Source of the DNA: JABDPF01 sp036351055
GTDB taxonomy: Bacteria > Pseudomonadota > Gammaproteobacteria > Xanthomonadales > SZUA-36
DNA length: 64,000 bases
Assembly: GCA_036351055.1 (NCBI GenBank)
Contig: JAZBOH010000125.1
Span: 62,001-126,000 of the forward strand
Reading direction: 5' to 3'
Shown here in pieces: positions 15,879-24,917 of the stretch (its first letter is position 1; the number at the start of each line of letters is the position of its first letter). Under the pieces are notes generated by a model that had not been told where the DNA came from, ran no database searches, and saw only the letters and a list, made by a program, of their open reading frames with translations. A program made the position numbers and the translations under genes.

Positions 15879-18377
15879 TCAGGGGTTGGCAGCTGGTGTC
15901 TCTGCAGGCACCTGGTCCTTGTTGCGTATCAGCAGCACGCGTACCAGGGCCGGCAGAAGCACGATGGCGCCGATCATGTTGGCCAGGAAGATGAAGCACA
16001 ACAGTATGCCCATGTCGGCCTGGAACTGTAGGGTTGAGAAGATCCAGGAGCCAACACCCGTGGCCAGCGTGAACCCGGTGAAGATCACCGCGCGGCCGGT
16101 CAGCCGCAAGGTGCGGTAATAGGCATTCTGCAGGTTGTGGCCTTCAGCCAGCTCCATGCGCAGGCGGTTGAAGATGTAAATGCCGTAGTCCACGCCGATG
16201 CCGACACCCAGCGCCACGACGGGCAGCGTGTTGACCTTCAACCCGATACCGTAGGTCGCCATCAGGGCTTCCGCCAGCGTCGAGACCACAACCAGTGGCA
16301 GCACGATGGCTGCTGTGCCCAGCACGGTGCGGTAGGTCAGCAGGCAGAGGACGATGATGGAACCGAAGACCAAGGCCAGCATTGGGTTCTTGGCGGCCTT
16401 GATGTTCTCATTGGTCGCGGCCATCACGCCGACGTTGCCGGTGGCCAGGCGGAACCTCAGCTTGTCGGCCGTCACTTCGCCTTCCTGGTCGGCGAGGTCT
16501 TCCAGTGCCGGGTCTTCCAGTTCGAATGCCAGGTCGGATACGTGCTGGTCCTGGCGCAACCGTTTAACTTCATCGACGATATTGGCGATGGTCTCGGCCT
16601 TGTGGTCGGTGGTGAATACAAGGATCGGAATAGCGCTGCAGTCGTTATTGAGCAAACCGGTATCGGTCGGAATGCTGCTCAAGGCCTGGCGCAGCACGTA
16701 GCGGTCGTTGGGCAGGATACGCCACTTGATATTGCCTTCGTTCCAGCCCGAGTTCACCACTTTCACTGCCATCGGCAGGGTGATGACCTTCTGTACGCCT
16801 TCGACGTTGGCCAGGTGCCAGGCGAAGTCATCGATGGCATCCATCACCTCGTAATTCTCGGTACAGGCGTTGGGCACCGTTTCGGCGATAACCGTCAGCA
16901 AGTCGACGCCGAGTGAAAAGCGCGAGGAAATCAGCATGGCATCCTGGTTGTAGCGGGCTGTCGGCCGCAGCTCGGGCACACCCGCTTCCGAGTCACCGAT
17001 CTGCATGTCCTGGGCCTTCCAGTATCCACCGGCAAACAGGAGGATGGCCACGGCGACCGTTATCCTGGCGCGTTTCGGCTCGGTAAAACCGGCCAGGAAA
17101 CGCCACAGCCTGGAGTCTTTTGCCGCTTTCTTGAGCAGGCGGTGACGATACTCCTCGGCGTTTTTCATGTGCAGCCAGGACAGCAGGATGGGCAGCAGGA
17201 ACAGGTTGGTGAAGATGATGATCGCGACACCGATGCTGGCGGTGATGGCCAGTTCCTGGATGATCCGGATATTGATGAACAGGATGGTCATGAATCCGAT
17301 GGCGTCGGAGACCAGGGCGATCGCGCCCGGCGTCAACAGTTTCTTGATCGTCTCACGCGAACCGTGGTGGGGCAGGTGGTGCGGAATATCCTCGATATTC
17401 AGAACGCCACTGCGTACCCAGTCGTCCGGCGTACGTCCGCCGAATTTTTTCTCGACAATCCAGACGCTGATCATCTGCACGCCGTGGCTGACACCGATCG
17501 CAAAGATCAGGAACGGGGTCAGGATGTTCATCGGGTCGAGGCTGTAGCCCATCAGGCTCAGTGAGCCCATCTGCCAGATCACGGCGACCAGCGAGCAGGT
17601 CAGGGGCAGCAGGGTCAACCAGATCGAACGCGAATAAATGTACAGCAGGATGCCGGTTATGATCAGGGTAAACAGGAAGAACCAGACCACCGACTTGGCG
17701 CCGTCGGAGATATCACCCACGATCTTGGCGAAGCCGATGATGTGCACCGAGTAGTTCTTGTTTTCGTACTTGGTCCGGATGCCCTCCAGCTCGGCGGCTA
17801 CCGCGCGGTAGTCGAGCTGTTCACCGGTCTGGGGATTCTCTTCGAGCAGGTTGGCCCAGACCATCGCGCCGGAAAAATCGTTGGATACGAGGCGGCCGAT
17901 CTCGCCGGACTTGACGATATTGCCGCGCACCGTTTCAAACATTTCAGCGGAAGGCGCAAAATCGCTTGGTATGACGTTGCCGCCGGCAAAACCGTCCTCC
18001 ACGATTTCTACAAAGCGGACATTCGGTGTAAAGATCGAGCGCACACTGGCGCGGTCAACGCCCGGAATGAAAAAGACCTGGTCCGAGATTTCTTCGAATG
18101 ACTCGAAAAACTCGGTCGTGAACATATTACCGTTCTTCGCCACCAGGGCGACCAGGATGCGGTTGGCTCCGCCAAATTCCTTCTCGTATTGCAGGAAGGT
18201 CTGCATGTATTCGTGGTCCAGCGGCAACTGCTTCTTGAAACCGGTTTCGATCTTGAGCTGCGTCATCGCGTAGAGCATCACGATGGTAATGAGTACAAAA
18301 ATACCGACGATAAACGCACGGTTGCGGATCAGGAAATCAGCGATTTTATGGGTATGGGTCGTATTGTTATCAGTCAT
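15879..18377 (-). CDS. RND-superfamily (MMPL-type) inner-membrane transporter
   Basis: 832 residues with two repeats, each a transmembrane helix, a large periplasmic loop and a five- to six-helix bundle. Key segments are FLIFAIGVSHGVQMISVW in the first bundle and VVALGVGIGVDYGIYIFNRL in the second, the latter with the Asp typical of proton-driven family members. It is the last gene of an operon with YCF48-like, DUF1329 and DUF1302 proteins, a set often found together and linked to movement of hydrophobic or lipid-like compounds. It overlaps the YCF48-like gene by 8 bases. Direction of transport and cargo are unknown. Confidence 0.85.
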   Translation of the reverse strand: MTDNNTTHTHKIADFLIRNRAFIVGIFVLITIVMLYAMTQLKIETGFKKQLPLDHEYMQTFLQYEKEFGGANRILVALVAKNGNMFTTEFFESFEEISDQVFFIPGVDRASVRSIFTPNVRFVEIVEDGFAGGNVIPSDFAPSAEMFETVRGNIVKSGEIGRLVSNDFSGAMVWANLLEENPQTGEQLDYRAVAAELEGIRTKYENKNYSVHIIGFAKIVGDISDGAKSVVWFFLFTLIITGILLYIYSRSIWLTLLPLTCSLVAVIWQMGSLSLMGYSLDPMNILTPFLIFAIGVSHGVQMISVWIVEKKFGGRTPDDWVRSGVLNIEDIPHHLPHHGSRETIKKLLTPGAIALVSDAIGFMTILFINIRIIQELAITASIGVAIIIFTNLFLLPILLSWLHMKNAEEYRHRLLKKAAKDSRLWRFLAGFTEPKRARITVAVAILLFAGGYWKAQDMQIGDSEAGVPELRPTARYNQDAMLISSRFSLGVDLLTVIAETVPNACTENYEVMDAIDDFAWHLANVEGVQKVITLPMAVKVVNSGWNEGNIKWRILPNDRYVLRQALSSIPTDTGLLNNDCSAIPILVFTTDHKAETIANIVDEVKRLRQDQHVSDLAFELEDPALEDLADQEGEVTADKLRFRLATGNVGVMAATNENIKAAKNPMLALVFGSIIVLCLLTYRTVLGTAAIVLPLVVVSTLAEALMATYGIGLKVNTLPVVALGVGIGVDYGIYIFNRLRMELAEGHNLQNAYYRTLRLTGRAVIFTGFTLATGVGSWIFSTLQFQADMGILLCFIFLANMIGAIVLLPALVRVLLIRNKDQVPAETPAANP

Positions 18378-19344
18378 CGCTGTTGCCCTCAGCTGCGGTT
18401 TCCGGGAATTCGAACACGCCGTCCTCTCCGACGAGCAGGAAAGTACCGTCGTCCTGTGCGATCACCGCGGCAAAATCGACACCGCTCGAGTGTTGCCTCG
18501 CTCTCCACTCCTCGCCATCGTCATGGGTCAGGACCATGCCGCTGTTGGCCGCCAGCAGGACCAGGCCGTCGTTGTAGGCGCCGCCCGAGATGCTGGCTTC
18601 GGTTCCGGTGTCGTATTCCTTCCAGCTGGTTCCAAAGTCGCAGCTTTCCATGGCATGGCCGCGCAGGCCGTAAAACAGTACGCATTCACCTTCCAGGCGC
18701 AAGGCGCCCCACATGGAACCCATGTAAGGCATGTCCAGCATTTCCCAGGTTTCGCCATCGTCATGGCTGCGGTAGGAATAACCGGCTTCACCGGCAATCA
18801 AGCGCCTGCCATCATCCAGGCGGATCATGGCGTTCAGGTGGTAACCGCCATCGGGGTCAATCTCAATGTCTTCCCAGTTCTGCCCGCCATCTTCCGTCTT
18901 CAGGTACAGGCCGTAGGAGCCGATGGCGACGCCGTTGTCTTCATCGGTGAAGTACAGATCCATCACGGATTGCTGACGCTCCGCATCGTAAAATTGCCGT
19001 GTCCAGGTATTGCCGCCATCGCCGCTGGTGATGATCACCGAGTCGTGACCGCCCGCCCAGAGCCGGCCGCCCGAACTTGTGACCGTGGTCAGGGTGGAGC
19101 GCGTGGGCACAACCTCGGCCTGCGTCCAGTTTTTCCCGTCGGTGGAAAACAGGACGTGGCCGCGTTCACCCACCGTTACCAGGGTATTTCCTGCACGCGT
19201 GATATCAAGCAGCATGGACTCACCAACCAGGGGCATGTGTTCTGCGTACTCGACGTCAAGGTCGGATGCGCCGTTTGCCAGCGCGTGGTGTGAAGAGAAG
19301 AAAAGGGTGCAGAGAAGGGCAAGAAGCTGATGTTTTCGGGTCAC
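18370..19344 (-). CDS. Periplasmic YCF48-like beta-propeller protein
   Basis: 324 residues with a signal peptide (ending HALANG) and repeated propeller blades with the BNR/YCF48 look: STDGKNW, SGDGGNTW, TEDGGQNWED, HDDGETWEM, HDDGEEWRA. Such proteins accompany DUF1302/DUF1329/RND sets and are thought to be accessory factors in the envelope. The YCF48 name comes from photosystem II assembly, which has no bearing here. An intrinsic terminator lies between this gene and the upstream DUF1329 gene, so its expression may be lower than that of the first operon genes. Confidence 0.82.
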   Translation of the reverse strand: MTRKHQLLALLCTLFFSSHHALANGASDLDVEYAEHMPLVGESMLLDITRAGNTLVTVGERGHVLFSTDGKNWTQAEVVPTRSTLTTVTSSGGRLWAGGHDSVIITSGDGGNTWTRQFYDAERQQSVMDLYFTDEDNGVAIGSYGLYLKTEDGGQNWEDIEIDPDGGYHLNAMIRLDDGRRLIAGEAGYSYRSHDDGETWEMLDMPYMGSMWGALRLEGECVLFYGLRGHAMESCDFGTSWKEYDTGTEASISGGAYNDGLVLLAANSGMVLTHDDGEEWRARQHSSGVDFAAVIAQDDGTFLLVGEDGVFEFPETAAEGNSDD

Positions 19345-19362
19345 AGGCTATATTTTCCAGAC

Positions 19363-19393
19363 AAAAAGAGGCCGGCAAAAAGCCGGCCCCTTT
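19363..19393 (-). terminator. Intrinsic terminator inside the DUF1329-YCF48 gap
   Basis: On the minus strand a 9-pair GC-rich stem (19368-19376 with 19382-19390, one G-T pair) closes a 5-base loop and is followed by five T's. It stands 10 bases after the DUF1329 stop codon, so it could separate expression of the upstream four genes from the last two. Confidence 0.75.
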
Positions 19394-19402
19394 GGTTTCA
19401 GG

Positions 19403-20767
19403 TTAGCGGCGGCCGCGCGTACGCAGTGCTGCCGGTGTGAACTGGCTCGGATTCAACTCGACGTTGAAGGTATTGACCGCCATCGTGTTGTCAAAGCCCT
19501 GGGCAACGTAACGTCCTGATTGCAGGTCGTAGTGCGCCTCGATCGTTGACCACAGGGTGGGTACCTCGTAGTAGTTGACCGAGTGGCATTCCGAGGCCCG
19601 CCACAGTTGGCCGCGGCCGTCGTAGTGGTCGATCAGCACGATCTGGTAGCTGTCCTCGTCCAGGTAGAATGTGCGCCGCGCATTGATGTGACGAACACCC
19701 TCCTTCAGGGTGGCGTCGACGACCCACACGCGGTGCAGCTCGTAGCGCATCAGGGCCGGGTTCAGGTGGCCTGGCATGACGAACTCATCGTTGGTGATGC
19801 CTTCGGCGTGCGCACCGTAGGAGTTGTAAGGGACCAGCATTTCTTTTTTGCCGACCATCTCCCAGTCGAAGCGGTCCATGGCGCCGTTGAACATGTCGGT
19901 CATGTCATTGGTGCGCAGGCCGTCGGAGCCGGTACCCGGGTTGTCGTAAGCCACGTTCGGCGCACGCCGTACGCGGCGCTGGCCCGGGTTGTAGATCCAG
20001 GCCTGGCGAGGCAGGGCGGTCTGGTTCAGGGTTTCATGCACCAGCAGGATGTTGCCGGCCAGGCGTGCCGGAGACTCGATCTCCTGGAAGAAATACAACA
20101 GGATGTTGTTGATTTCTTCGATGGTGACGCCGCGCTTGTAGTACAGGCCCAGCAGCTCTTCGCGGATCACCGTGGTGGTGAAATTGCCGTCCGTGGTCGG
20201 GGCGACCTGGTTGTTGTAACGCACGCCGCCCGTGCCCTTGTACTTGAGCTTGTGGTTCCACATCAGCTCGTAGGCGTTTTCCGGGAAGGGGAAGGGGAAG
20301 CCTTCCGCCGCGTCCAGCACGCCTTCACCGTTGTCCGCCAGTTTCGCGGTGGCACCGTTTTTCGCGGTCATTTCATAGATATGTTCCGGGAAGGAGGTGC
20401 TGCGGCGGCTCTGGTACACGTCCATGTAGTAGGTGTCGGGGTACTTGGCGAAGGTCGCCATCTGTCCCGGGCTCAACTGCTCGGCGTATTCCTGGTAATT
20501 CGCACCGGTGATACGGTAGAGCGGTTTATCTTCCGGCCAGGGATTCGGGTGATGATCGCCGGGGCTGTAATTTGCGGGCGGCTCGGTAATGCCACCGGTC
20601 CATTCCGGGATCGTGCCGGCCGCGTTGCCGGCCCGCTCGGAACCCATCGGGGTGAGGTCTTCACTGAGCCGGTGAATCTGGTCGGGTTGGGCGCCGGCAA
20701 ATGCCTGGCCGATGCCAAGGGTGAGGCCAATGCAGGCTGAAAGGGTGAATTTTGTAAAAGTTCGCAT
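19403..20767 (-). CDS. DUF1329 family periplasmic protein
   Basis: 454 residues with a signal peptide ending QAFAGAQ. The family is recognised from its start (IHRLSEDLTPMGSERAGN, then PEWTGGI) and its C-terminal part RRTFYLDEDSYQIVLIDHYDGRGQLWR. DUF1329 proteins are related to LolA/LolB-like lipid-binding folds and are nearly always beside a DUF1302 gene. Here that gene lies 15 bases upstream. A role as periplasmic carrier of a hydrophobic compound between outer membrane and RND pump is inference. Confidence 0.88.
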   Translation of the reverse strand: MRTFTKFTLSACIGLTLGIGQAFAGAQPDQIHRLSEDLTPMGSERAGNAAGTIPEWTGGITEPPANYSPGDHHPNPWPEDKPLYRITGANYQEYAEQLSPGQMATFAKYPDTYYMDVYQSRRSTSFPEHIYEMTAKNGATAKLADNGEGVLDAAEGFPFPFPENAYELMWNHKLKYKGTGGVRYNNQVAPTTDGNFTTTVIREELLGLYYKRGVTIEEINNILLYFFQEIESPARLAGNILLVHETLNQTALPRQAWIYNPGQRRVRRAPNVAYDNPGTGSDGLRTNDMTDMFNGAMDRFDWEMVGKKEMLVPYNSYGAHAEGITNDEFVMPGHLNPALMRYELHRVWVVDATLKEGVRHINARRTFYLDEDSYQIVLIDHYDGRGQLWRASECHSVNYYEVPTLWSTIEAHYDLQSGRYVAQGFDNTMAVNTFNVELNPSQFTPAALRTRGRR

Positions 20768-20782
20768 GAGTATCTCCGGCGA

Positions 20783-22663
20783 TCAGAATGAATAGCTAAC
20801 ACTGGCGGACCAGAAATCCCGGTCCCACGCTGCGTTGTAGATGCCCCCACCGGAATAGTCGGTGTAGGAACCGGTTATCAGCCACTTCTGCAGGTAGCTG
20901 AATCCGACACCAAGGGTGAGCTGTTTGCGGCCGTCAATAAACGAGCCGCCCGGTCCGGGCGTGGTGCCGCTGACATCGTGGCTCCAGCCGATGCTCGGGA
21001 TGACCGTCCACGCCCCCATGGCATTGTTGTAGGTGCCACGAACGAGCATGCGGTAACCCCAGCTGACATCGTCGGCAAAGCCCGCGGGTTCGGTAATCGG
21101 GTTGCGGAAATCACCGTTGGTATAATCCGCGCCCCCACCGGTGTCGGTGCCTGACCCGTTGTACCTGAGGAAATCCTTGTCCGGCAGGTCGGCGATATTG
21201 ACACCGATTTCGGTCACGAAGGCGATCTGGTCCGCTTTCAGGAAATTGTTCGGGCCAAACAGCTTGGTAATCGTGGTCTGGGCTTGCCAGGACTCGTGTT
21301 CGAACCAGCCATCGACGGTTTCGCCGGGCAGGAACCAACCGTTTTCACCGCTGCCGCGAAGCTGGCTCTTGAATTGCGAGACCGGTGCCGCGATCAGCGG
21401 GTTCAGCGGCGTCAAGGCTGCGAACAGCAGTTCCACATCGTCGGCCTGTAACGGTGCATTGGGGCGGTAGCTGACTTCACCGGACCACGCCCAGGTGCCG
21501 ATATTGGAGTTGAAGCTGACGCCGTACAGCTGGATGTCTTCGGGGTACTCGGTGTAGTACTTGCCGCTGCTGGGCGACTGCGTGGTGATGGCCACACCAC
21601 TGAGTACCGGCAACCTGCTGTGGTAGTTCAGGAAGTAGAAGCCGAACTCGGTCGCGTTCCAGTCTTCAGCAAACCAGCGCAGCGCCACGCCGTATTGCCC
21701 GCTGTCTTTCGCCTTGATGTCGTCAGTGCGACCGACCGCCGCGCCACAACCTGCCCCGATCAGTTCAGGCGGCAGGTTCTGGTCGGAAGCCGAGAAATTG
21801 CCTTCCTTGCAGACCGTGTAATACAGGTCCGGGTTGATGACCGGCTGGTCGGGGGCGCCGAAGCCCAGCATCACGTAAGTGCCGCCGGGTGTCGCGATAT
21901 CGTTGGTAGAGAAATAAGTGCCAACGGGATCGGGAATGATTTCCTTGTGCTCGAACATGTACAGGGCTTCGAGTGACAGGCTGGGTGTCAGGTCGATAGA
22001 GCCCGAGATCATGTTGACGCCTTCGAAGGCTTCTTTCAGTTCGGCACCGGCGACGCGCAGGCGGGAAACGTCCACGGGGTTGATCACGTTGATACCGCCC
22101 TGGATAAAGGTGGACTCACCCCAGCTGACGACCTGGCTGCCAAGACGCCAATTGAGGTAACGGCTACCAATTTCGTGATCGCCCCAGACGTAGAGGTCGA
22201 GAATCCTGAGATCCTTGCCCACGCGTTCGTCCGCGATTTTTGGCAGGAAGTCCTGGTCGGTGTTTTCAAAGTCGTAAAAACCCATGAAGCGGGTGAAAAA
22301 GCCAAAGTTCCGCCACTTGATGTCGAGTTCTGAGGTGAACTTGATCGTGTTGGCGACCACTTCACCGCCATCGGGGTAGTTGCGGTTGCCGTCGTCGTTG
22401 TTGACGGACCAGCGTCCCGGCGACTGGCGGCGCTCGGCGTTGCTCAACGTAAAGTCGAGCGGGTTGAGGTAGCCCTTGCCCACGTTTTGCGGGTCAAGGT
22501 CATCAGCGCGCCACAGCAGGCCGTAGCTCACCGTGGTATCGAAACTGCCGGTCAGTTCTCCCTTGGAAAACTCGATGGCCTGTGCCGGCGCACTGACGGT
22601 AGCAGCCAGTGCCAGCGCCAGCGCTGCCGCGATCTTGCGTTTTGCGGTCTTTGTCTTGTTCAT
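20783..22663 (-). CDS. DUF1302 family outer-membrane protein
   Basis: 626 residues with a signal peptide ending SAPAQAIEF and a C-terminal Phe (SVSYSF), fitting an outer-membrane barrel. The family core WGESTFIQGGINVINPVDVSRLR and DYNGDG-like plug features support DUF1302. The ATG at 22663 is preferred, with GAGGAG upstream; a longer frame adds 19 residues without a signal. With DUF1329, YCF48-like and RND proteins it makes a complete inner-to-outer membrane set. Substrate unknown; the upstream acylase and lipase hint at acylated or lipid compounds. Confidence 0.87.
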   Translation of the reverse strand: MNKTKTAKRKIAAALALALAATVSAPAQAIEFSKGELTGSFDTTVSYGLLWRADDLDPQNVGKGYLNPLDFTLSNAERRQSPGRWSVNNDDGNRNYPDGGEVVANTIKFTSELDIKWRNFGFFTRFMGFYDFENTDQDFLPKIADERVGKDLRILDLYVWGDHEIGSRYLNWRLGSQVVSWGESTFIQGGINVINPVDVSRLRVAGAELKEAFEGVNMISGSIDLTPSLSLEALYMFEHKEIIPDPVGTYFSTNDIATPGGTYVMLGFGAPDQPVINPDLYYTVCKEGNFSASDQNLPPELIGAGCGAAVGRTDDIKAKDSGQYGVALRWFAEDWNATEFGFYFLNYHSRLPVLSGVAITTQSPSSGKYYTEYPEDIQLYGVSFNSNIGTWAWSGEVSYRPNAPLQADDVELLFAALTPLNPLIAAPVSQFKSQLRGSGENGWFLPGETVDGWFEHESWQAQTTITKLFGPNNFLKADQIAFVTEIGVNIADLPDKDFLRYNGSGTDTGGGADYTNGDFRNPITEPAGFADDVSWGYRMLVRGTYNNAMGAWTVIPSIGWSHDVSGTTPGPGGSFIDGRKQLTLGVGFSYLQKWLITGSYTDYSGGGIYNAAWDRDFWSASVSYSF

Positions 22664-22721
22664 GCCTTGCTCCTCGATCACTCGTGTTCCGGGGGCTTTC
22701 ATCGTTGCCAGATCTTTCATG

Positions 22722-24917
22722 TCAGCCTCCCTTCTTGATCGTGAGTTTCAGTTTGTCTGCCGGTGGCGCCGCTTTTTCCGAATCTCCGGATTGCTCCGCA
22801 GCCGGTACGGCGGCTGGCACCATCGTTGCTGCATCTTCTACAACGACCGTTGTTCCGCGTGTCGCCAGGAAAGATGCCATTTGTTTCTGCATCTCCGCGG
22901 TCGCTGCCGGTGAAGTCGCCGGGCTCAGGAAGGAACCATGGCTTGCCGGGGGAACGAATCGTCCAACCAGGTCCAGGCCAGCGGGATTCATCTGGGTGCT
23001 GGAGTAAGGTGTCAGGCCCATGGCCCGGATCATCGGTTCCGTGCCGGAAAGTGGCGCGTTGGGCACGTAGTTCGGATTCACGGTGTCGCCGATCACCTCG
23101 TGCAGGACGACGTTGTTATACAGGGCTGCTTCCGTTGACCAGTTGATCGGGTCACCCGAATCAATCACGGTCTGGAACGCGATAAAGAACTGCTCGTAAT
23201 CGTCACTGCCCGGGAAGACGCCGGCGGCCGCGAGGCCAGCCCGGATTCTTGGCCCAAAGGTCTCGGAAGCTTCCAGGCCCCTGGCAATGCCACCCATCGG
23301 AACCGAGAGGAAGGCATTGTTCACCGAGGGCTCCAGGGCGACAAAGGGTGTGCCCATGATCGACCCCATCGACAGGCCCGCAAACGCAACGCTTGATCCA
23401 TCAAGGTCGGGCAGCATGTCGCCGTTGTAACTGATGCTGGGAATCGTCACCGCCAGTATCGACAGGTCTGCTTCGCCCTGGCGAAGGTTGTCGCGGCTCG
23501 TCAGCATGCTGGTCAGGTTGATGATGTGCGTGCCGGAACCGTCCACGATCCCGTCAGGCCCCGGTGCGCCCGTCGCATTATTGACGTAGTCGACATCGAA
23601 GGTGCGCTCGTTGGCGATCGGCGCAAACGGTGTGTTCTCGATGTAGAGCGGCGCCAGTGCGGTGTCTTCAGGCGTGATGCCGTGAAGCGGGGCGTCGATG
23701 GCAATGACGGCATAACCCGCCAGGGCCGCCGTATCGGCCATGGCCAGCATCTGCGAGCGGTTGCCGGTGATGCCGTGTGCAAAAATCACCACGGGCCAGC
23801 CGGCGGATGGCCGTTGCTGTCCGCTATTCGCGTTGGGCACGGTCATCAGCAGCGGTACGGTCTGCATGCTGGTGGTTACCGGGAAAGGATTGGCGACGGT
23901 CACGTTGGTGGACGTCGGGTCAAGCCCCAGGGCATCGAAAGGCGCCACGTAGGCACCTGGCGAGGCTGTCCAGAAATCCGTCAATGGAGCAACGGGGTTT
24001 TCCGCGCTGGGAACACCCAGGTAGTAAGGCAGCGTGATGATGCCGGCATAGATATCGGCGATACCTGCACCGCCGACAGCGGCGGTGTTCAGGCCGGTGG
24101 GCCCGACCACGGTCGGGGCTGGCCTGGCGATGCTGCGCAGGTTTTTCAGAACCGGGGTGATGGACTGCGTCTGGGCGGTCCAGCTCAGGACAATGTCTTC
24201 CTTCGGGATACCGACGGACTCTGCTGCAGCTTCCTGGGCAAACGTCACTTGCCGCAGGCCTTCCAGGGTTGCAGCGAGTTCGTCGCTGACCAGCGGATAG
24301 GTGCTGTTGCCGTTTTCGTCCAACCATGGGGTCTGCTTCTTGGACAGATGGTAAGTGGTGTCCGGGGTGGCGTCGTTGCCCTGCGAGTCATTGATGTCGT
24401 TGGTCAGGACGGCCATGTAGGTCGTCATTTCCTTCAATGGTGAGAGCGGCAGAATAACCAGTGTATTGCCGCTCGAAACGGCCATGTACTCCACATTGGG
24501 CACCAGTTCGCGAACAATGCCGCTGACCTGGACGATGGTGCCGAACACGGTGCTCACTTCGAACAAGCGCACGGACTCACCAGCGACAACCGAACTGAAC
24601 TCCAGTGAGTAGGGTTCGGATGTAAACGTTGTCACCCATTTCTCGGTGGTGCTGAAACCGTCGGTGGCGCTCAGGGCCACGAATGGGTCGCTGAAGTCGT
24701 TCGGGTCGTCAACCGGGGGGTTCAGCGTAAAGTCGGCTGTGCCACTGAAAAACAGGTTGGTCGGGATGGGAACGACCGAGTTACTGGGGTCGAAGTCCGC
24801 GGTCAGCAGGCCCGTTATGGTGCTGCCGTCCTTGTTGGTTGGGTACGTGACGTATTCGGCCAATGCATTGGCTGAAAACAGGGTGATGAGAAGAAGCAGG
24901 AAGATACGCTTAGTCAT
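22722..24917 (-). CDS. Secreted lipase/phospholipase of the VolA/Pla-1/cef type
   Basis: 731 residues with a signal peptide ending SANALAEY. The N-terminal domain (about 25-270) matches the bacterial virulence-factor lipase N-terminal domain (FDPSNSVVPIPTNLFF). The catalytic domain has FAHGITGNRSQ near 379-389 and the nucleophile elbow GLSMGS with Ser516. The C-terminus is rich in Ala/Pro/Lys. Vibrio VolA is a surface lipoprotein; this one has a normal signal peptide and no lipobox. It overlaps the acylase gene by 8 bases. It probably releases fatty acids from phospholipids or lysophospholipids outside the cytoplasm. Confidence 0.85.
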   Translation of the reverse strand: MTKRIFLLLLITLFSANALAEYVTYPTNKDGSTITGLLTADFDPSNSVVPIPTNLFFSGTADFTLNPPVDDPNDFSDPFVALSATDGFSTTEKWVTTFTSEPYSLEFSSVVAGESVRLFEVSTVFGTIVQVSGIVRELVPNVEYMAVSSGNTLVILPLSPLKEMTTYMAVLTNDINDSQGNDATPDTTYHLSKKQTPWLDENGNSTYPLVSDELAATLEGLRQVTFAQEAAAESVGIPKEDIVLSWTAQTQSITPVLKNLRSIARPAPTVVGPTGLNTAAVGGAGIADIYAGIITLPYYLGVPSAENPVAPLTDFWTASPGAYVAPFDALGLDPTSTNVTVANPFPVTTSMQTVPLLMTVPNANSGQQRPSAGWPVVIFAHGITGNRSQMLAMADTAALAGYAVIAIDAPLHGITPEDTALAPLYIENTPFAPIANERTFDVDYVNNATGAPGPDGIVDGSGTHIINLTSMLTSRDNLRQGEADLSILAVTIPSISYNGDMLPDLDGSSVAFAGLSMGSIMGTPFVALEPSVNNAFLSVPMGGIARGLEASETFGPRIRAGLAAAGVFPGSDDYEQFFIAFQTVIDSGDPINWSTEAALYNNVVLHEVIGDTVNPNYVPNAPLSGTEPMIRAMGLTPYSSTQMNPAGLDLVGRFVPPASHGSFLSPATSPAATAEMQKQMASFLATRGTTVVVEDAATMVPAAVPAAEQSGDSEKAAPPADKLKLTIKKGG

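Noticed and set aside
18370..19344. YCF48-like protein as a sign of photosynthesis.
   Set aside because: The name reflects a shared propeller fold; no photosynthesis gene is in the window and the gene belongs to a DUF1302-type set.
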